This document shows, one piece after another, positions 21,851 through 24,326 of a stretch of 24,326 nucleotides of DNA. Numbering within the stretch: position 1 is the stretch's first letter; each line of letters opens with the position of its first letter. The notes under the pieces are model-generated. The model was given only the letters and a program-made list of their open reading frames with translations. It was not told the origin of the DNA and ran no database searches. The DNA lies in contig CBFHGY010000026.1 in assembly GCA_965655465.1 (NCBI GenBank), positions 1-24,326 of the forward strand, in the 5' to 3' direction. This DNA comes from VMCP01 sp965655465 (GTDB lineage Bacteria; Bacteroidota; Bacteroidia; NS11-12g; UBA955). Position numbers and translations under genes: made by a program.

Positions 21851-24326
21851 ATGCTTTTAAAATCAAAACAACACCTGAAATATATCATGAATCTTAAGTT
21901 TAATTTAACGTTAAAATCATTGTTGTTGATCATAAATACCTCTTTGGCTGGAATGTTATTAGCCCAAGATAGCGTATACGTTGCATATTCTCGGGTGGAT
22001 TATCATACGGCTGGCCGAGATTATTTTTCAAATATCACTTCCGACGCAGCAGGCGACATCTATTTTTGCGGTCGGTTCCAGCAAAATATTTCTTTCGACA
22101 ATTCAGGAAATCATGATTATGTGTCTTTAGGGTCTTCAGATTTTTTTATCGTCAAATCAAAATCTAATGGTGATGTAATATGGTCTAAGTCCTTGGGAAC
22201 AGCCGGGGGTGATGATGGGGCTAATGCCATGTATGTTACGGATTCTAATTATTTATATGTAGTAGGTTATACTGCGGATACGCTTGATTTTAATCCTTCG
22301 GGATCTCCTTACAAAGTACATCCCGGTACTTTTGTTTTGAAATTGGATACGGCCGGTGATTTTATCTGGGCCAAATCTTTTGGTATAACCACCGCTTCTA
22401 AATTGTTTGTTTCCGATTCAGGGTACCTTAATATTATAGGAACATTTACGGGTGCAAACATCGATTTCAATCCCGATACTACGGTCGTTTCCAGTATTTC
22501 AACCAATGGAAATGAGGATGTTTATATATTGAAATTAAATGCCTCGGGCGAATATATTTGGTCCTATAATATTGGTTCAGGTAAAGTGGATGTTGGAACA
22601 GATATAGTTGGAGATAAAAAAGGAAATACGTTTGCTACGTTTTATTACACGGAAACTGTGAAAATCCCCAATAATACCAGCGGTACCAACTACAATGCTG
22701 GCACGGGTCGTGACGGCGGGGTGTTGAAATTGGATGCTTCTGGTCAGAAAGTATGGTTTGCCCCGCTAACTGGGGTGTCTGGGGTAGTTAATCCGACAAG
22801 TATTGTTCATACCGATTCTAATTTCATTTATATAGCAGGATTAACAGAAAATTATCTAGATATGGATCCGGCCAGTGGAACTGGGGATACCTTAAAGCCA
22901 AACGGTACGGATGCTTTTATCATTAAGCTCGACAGTTTTGGTCAGTATATTTGGGGAAAAGGAATTGGAGGGAAATCCACAGACCGGATTAACGATTTAA
23001 TCTATGATGAAATAAATCATAAACTGTGGTTCACGGGCCAGTTTACCGATTCTATGGACCTGGACCCCAATGTTGGTACTTTTGATGTTAGCTTATCTTC
23101 CGATTTAAAGTCGGATATTTTTTATGGATCCTTGGATGCTTCAGGGAATATAGATAAAGGTGGGTCTGCAAAAGGTACTCCTTCAAGTGGGGTCGGAATC
23201 GCAAAAGTGAATAACGATCGATTCGTAATTGGAATACAAGAAACCAGCACGCTTGATGATTTTGCGATTATGGAAATTGGAGAAAGGGATTGTAAAACTT
23301 TAACCTCGCAGGTATCATTAAGTTCAAATACCCTTTGTTTGGGTAATTCCTTGAATATTAGCAATACGTCTCTTGATTCTAATGGATTATTGCTTTCGTA
23401 TTTATGGAATTTTGGAGATGGCAATTCTTCAAGTAGTGAAAATCCTACGCATACATACGCCACATCCGACAGTTTTGAAATTACCTATGAATTAACCAAC
23501 AGTGCAGGTTGTGTGAAACGTGACACCTTTACCGTTACCGTAATTAATTACAAGGCACAAATTCGGGTAAACGATGGGGCCCAATGTTTAGCGGGAAATG
23601 CATTTGTATTTTCCGATAGCTCCTATTCGGTACCCGTGAATTTTAGAAGTGCGAGTCGTACATGGTCGCTTCCGGGTCACAAAACAGGAGTGGATTCCAT
23701 TCTTACATATTCATATACCGCAGACTCTTTGCAGTATGCCGTTAAGTTAAGTAGCGTTTCAACCCTTGGATGTACGGCAGATACCACTATTTATGTAAAT
23801 GTTTACGCACAACCAACGGCTGGTTTAACTGTGAATGATACCAATCAGTGCTTCGTTTCGCATAGTTTCGATTTTACGAATGCTTCGGTTTCAAATCTAA
23901 CCGATCCGTCACTTTCCTATGCGTGGGAATTTGGGGATACCACTACAAGTACTGCCGTAAATCCAAGTAAGGGGTATCTCACACCTGCGAGGCGGACGGT
24001 AACCCTGATCGCGGTAAATGCGGAAGGTTGTGCTGATACTACCAAGACCTTGGTAACGGCATCGCCAAATCCGAATGTTGATTTTACAATCAACGACGAT
24101 AGTCAGTGTGAAAATAATAATGCGTTTACCTTTACGAATTCATCAAATGTTGGTTTAGGTACCACGTTATCCTATAGTTGGAATTTCCCTGATGGCAATT
24201 CTGCTACAACATTAAATGTAACCAAGCCACTTATAATTACGCGTGGAACACATTCCGTAAAATTAATTGCAACGTCCCAAGCTGGCTGTAAGGATTCGGT
24301 TTCAAAAAATATAACTACTTTGGCAA
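21851..24326 (+). CDS. Secreted beta-propeller and PKD-repeat surface protein (3' end outside window)
   Basis: An open frame of 825 codons still running at the right edge, so the gene is partial here. The signal peptide contains SLLLIINTSLAGMLLAQ; the start is ATG 21851 (fits the upstream -7 box) or ATG 21887, 12 codons later. Residues about 40-470 hold at least five SBBP-like propeller units with the pattern KLDxxGxxxW (VLKLDTAGDFIWAKSFG, ILKLNASGEYIWSYNIG, VLKLDASGQKVWFAPLTG, IIKLDSFGQYIWGKGIGG), each paired with an LDFNP/LDMDP-type loop. From about 490 on PKD domains follow (LWNFGDGNSSSSENPTHTY, then WEFGDTT and WNFPDGNS). It is probably exported by the T9SS with its sorting domain beyond the window, and may act in adhesion or gliding. 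It is divergent from PorP/SprF. Confidence 0.85.
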   Translation, partial: MLLKSKQHLKYIMNLKFNLTLKSLLLIINTSLAGMLLAQDSVYVAYSRVDYHTAGRDYFSNITSDAAGDIYFCGRFQQNISFDNSGNHDYVSLGSSDFFIVKSKSNGDVIWSKSLGTAGGDDGANAMYVTDSNYLYVVGYTADTLDFNPSGSPYKVHPGTFVLKLDTAGDFIWAKSFGITTASKLFVSDSGYLNIIGTFTGANIDFNPDTTVVSSISTNGNEDVYILKLNASGEYIWSYNIGSGKVDVGTDIVGDKKGNTFATFYYTETVKIPNNTSGTNYNAGTGRDGGVLKLDASGQKVWFAPLTGVSGVVNPTSIVHTDSNFIYIAGLTENYLDMDPASGTGDTLKPNGTDAFIIKLDSFGQYIWGKGIGGKSTDRINDLIYDEINHKLWFTGQFTDSMDLDPNVGTFDVSLSSDLKSDIFYGSLDASGNIDKGGSAKGTPSSGVGIAKVNNDRFVIGIQETSTLDDFAIMEIGERDCKTLTSQVSLSSNTLCLGNSLNISNTSLDSNGLLLSYLWNFGDGNSSSSENPTHTYATSDSFEITYELTNSAGCVKRDTFTVTVINYKAQIRVNDGAQCLAGNAFVFSDSSYSVPVNFRSASRTWSLPGHKTGVDSILTYSYTADSLQYAVKLSSVSTLGCTADTTIYVNVYAQPTAGLTVNDTNQCFVSHSFDFTNASVSNLTDPSLSYAWEFGDTTTSTAVNPSKGYLTPARRTVTLIAVNAEGCADTTKTLVTASPNPNVDFTINDDSQCENNNAFTFTNSSNVGLGTTLSYSWNFPDGNSATTLNVTKPLIITRGTHSVKLIATSQAGCKDSVSKNITTLA
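23567..24326 (+). repeat. Tandem PKD-like units of 86-88 codons with paired cysteines
   Basis: Three units open with VNDGAQC, VNDTNQC and INDDSQC at about 23567, 23831 and 24089. Each later carries a GC pair (LGCTADTT, EGCADTTK, AGCKDSVS), suggesting one disulphide per unit. More copies probably follow outside the window. Confidence 0.65.

Noticed and set aside
1..24326. CRISPR arrays, tRNA/rRNA genes, insertion sequences, prophage or defence genes
   Set aside because: No regularly spaced repeats, cloverleaf-like sequences, transposase or integrase motifs, or known defence proteins were seen on either strand.

Overview
The window looks like chromosomal DNA of a member of the Bacteroidota. 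The support is: several TonB-dependent or outer-membrane beta-barrel proteins, a PorP/SprF component tied to the type IX secretion system (T9SS), a DUF3078 protein, a PKD-rich surface protein, AT-rich intergenic DNA, few Shine-Dalgarno sites, and several promoters of the Bacteroidota type TTTG-N18-20-TAnnTTTG. I cannot name the genus. I see no tRNA, rRNA, CRISPR array, insertion sequence or phage gene. All genes are intact except the last, which runs off the right edge.

Layout. (1) 68-952, minus: a two-gene unit of a multi-pass membrane protein followed by a winged-helix regulator. (2) 1186-4146: a divergent envelope-stress-like cassette. A Cys-rich lipoprotein lies on the minus strand; on the plus strand an ECF-type sigma factor overlaps by 4 bp a protein with an anti-sigma-like N-terminus, one inner-membrane helix and a C-terminal outer-membrane barrel. 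Both transcription units carry the same element, TTTTCCAACC-N16-CGTC, one on each strand, in promoter position. This is the most interesting item in the window. A diverged third copy (1011-1054) lies beyond the lipoprotein gene. (3) 4187-11803, plus: a phosphate-acquisition block with a PhoD-like phosphatase, an FG-GAP/UnbV (CRTAC1-type) lipoprotein, a DUF47 PhoU-like protein, a Pit phosphate transporter and an OprO/OprP-type porin. (4) 11880-14072: a FecA-like TonB-dependent receptor with its own near-consensus promoter, ending at a perfect 27-bp inverted repeat that probably acts as a bidirectional terminator. (5) 14311-16361, minus: a small lipocalin-like lipoprotein and a photolyase/cryptochrome of the PhrB (DPRP) clade that lacks the Fe-S cysteines. 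(6) 16483-20634, plus: a large TonB-receptor-like barrel protein and a DUF3078 protein. (7) 20631-24326: a PorP/SprF protein on the minus strand, divergent from a large secreted beta-propeller plus PKD-repeat protein, as expected for a T9SS-exported adhesin and its outer-membrane partner.

Working together: the phosphate block could release phosphate from organic esters outside the cell (PhoD), pass it through the outer membrane (porin) and carry it across the inner membrane (Pit with DUF47). The sigma cassette probably senses an envelope condition and induces itself and the lipoprotein. Functions are inferred from family features visible in the translations; no database search was run.
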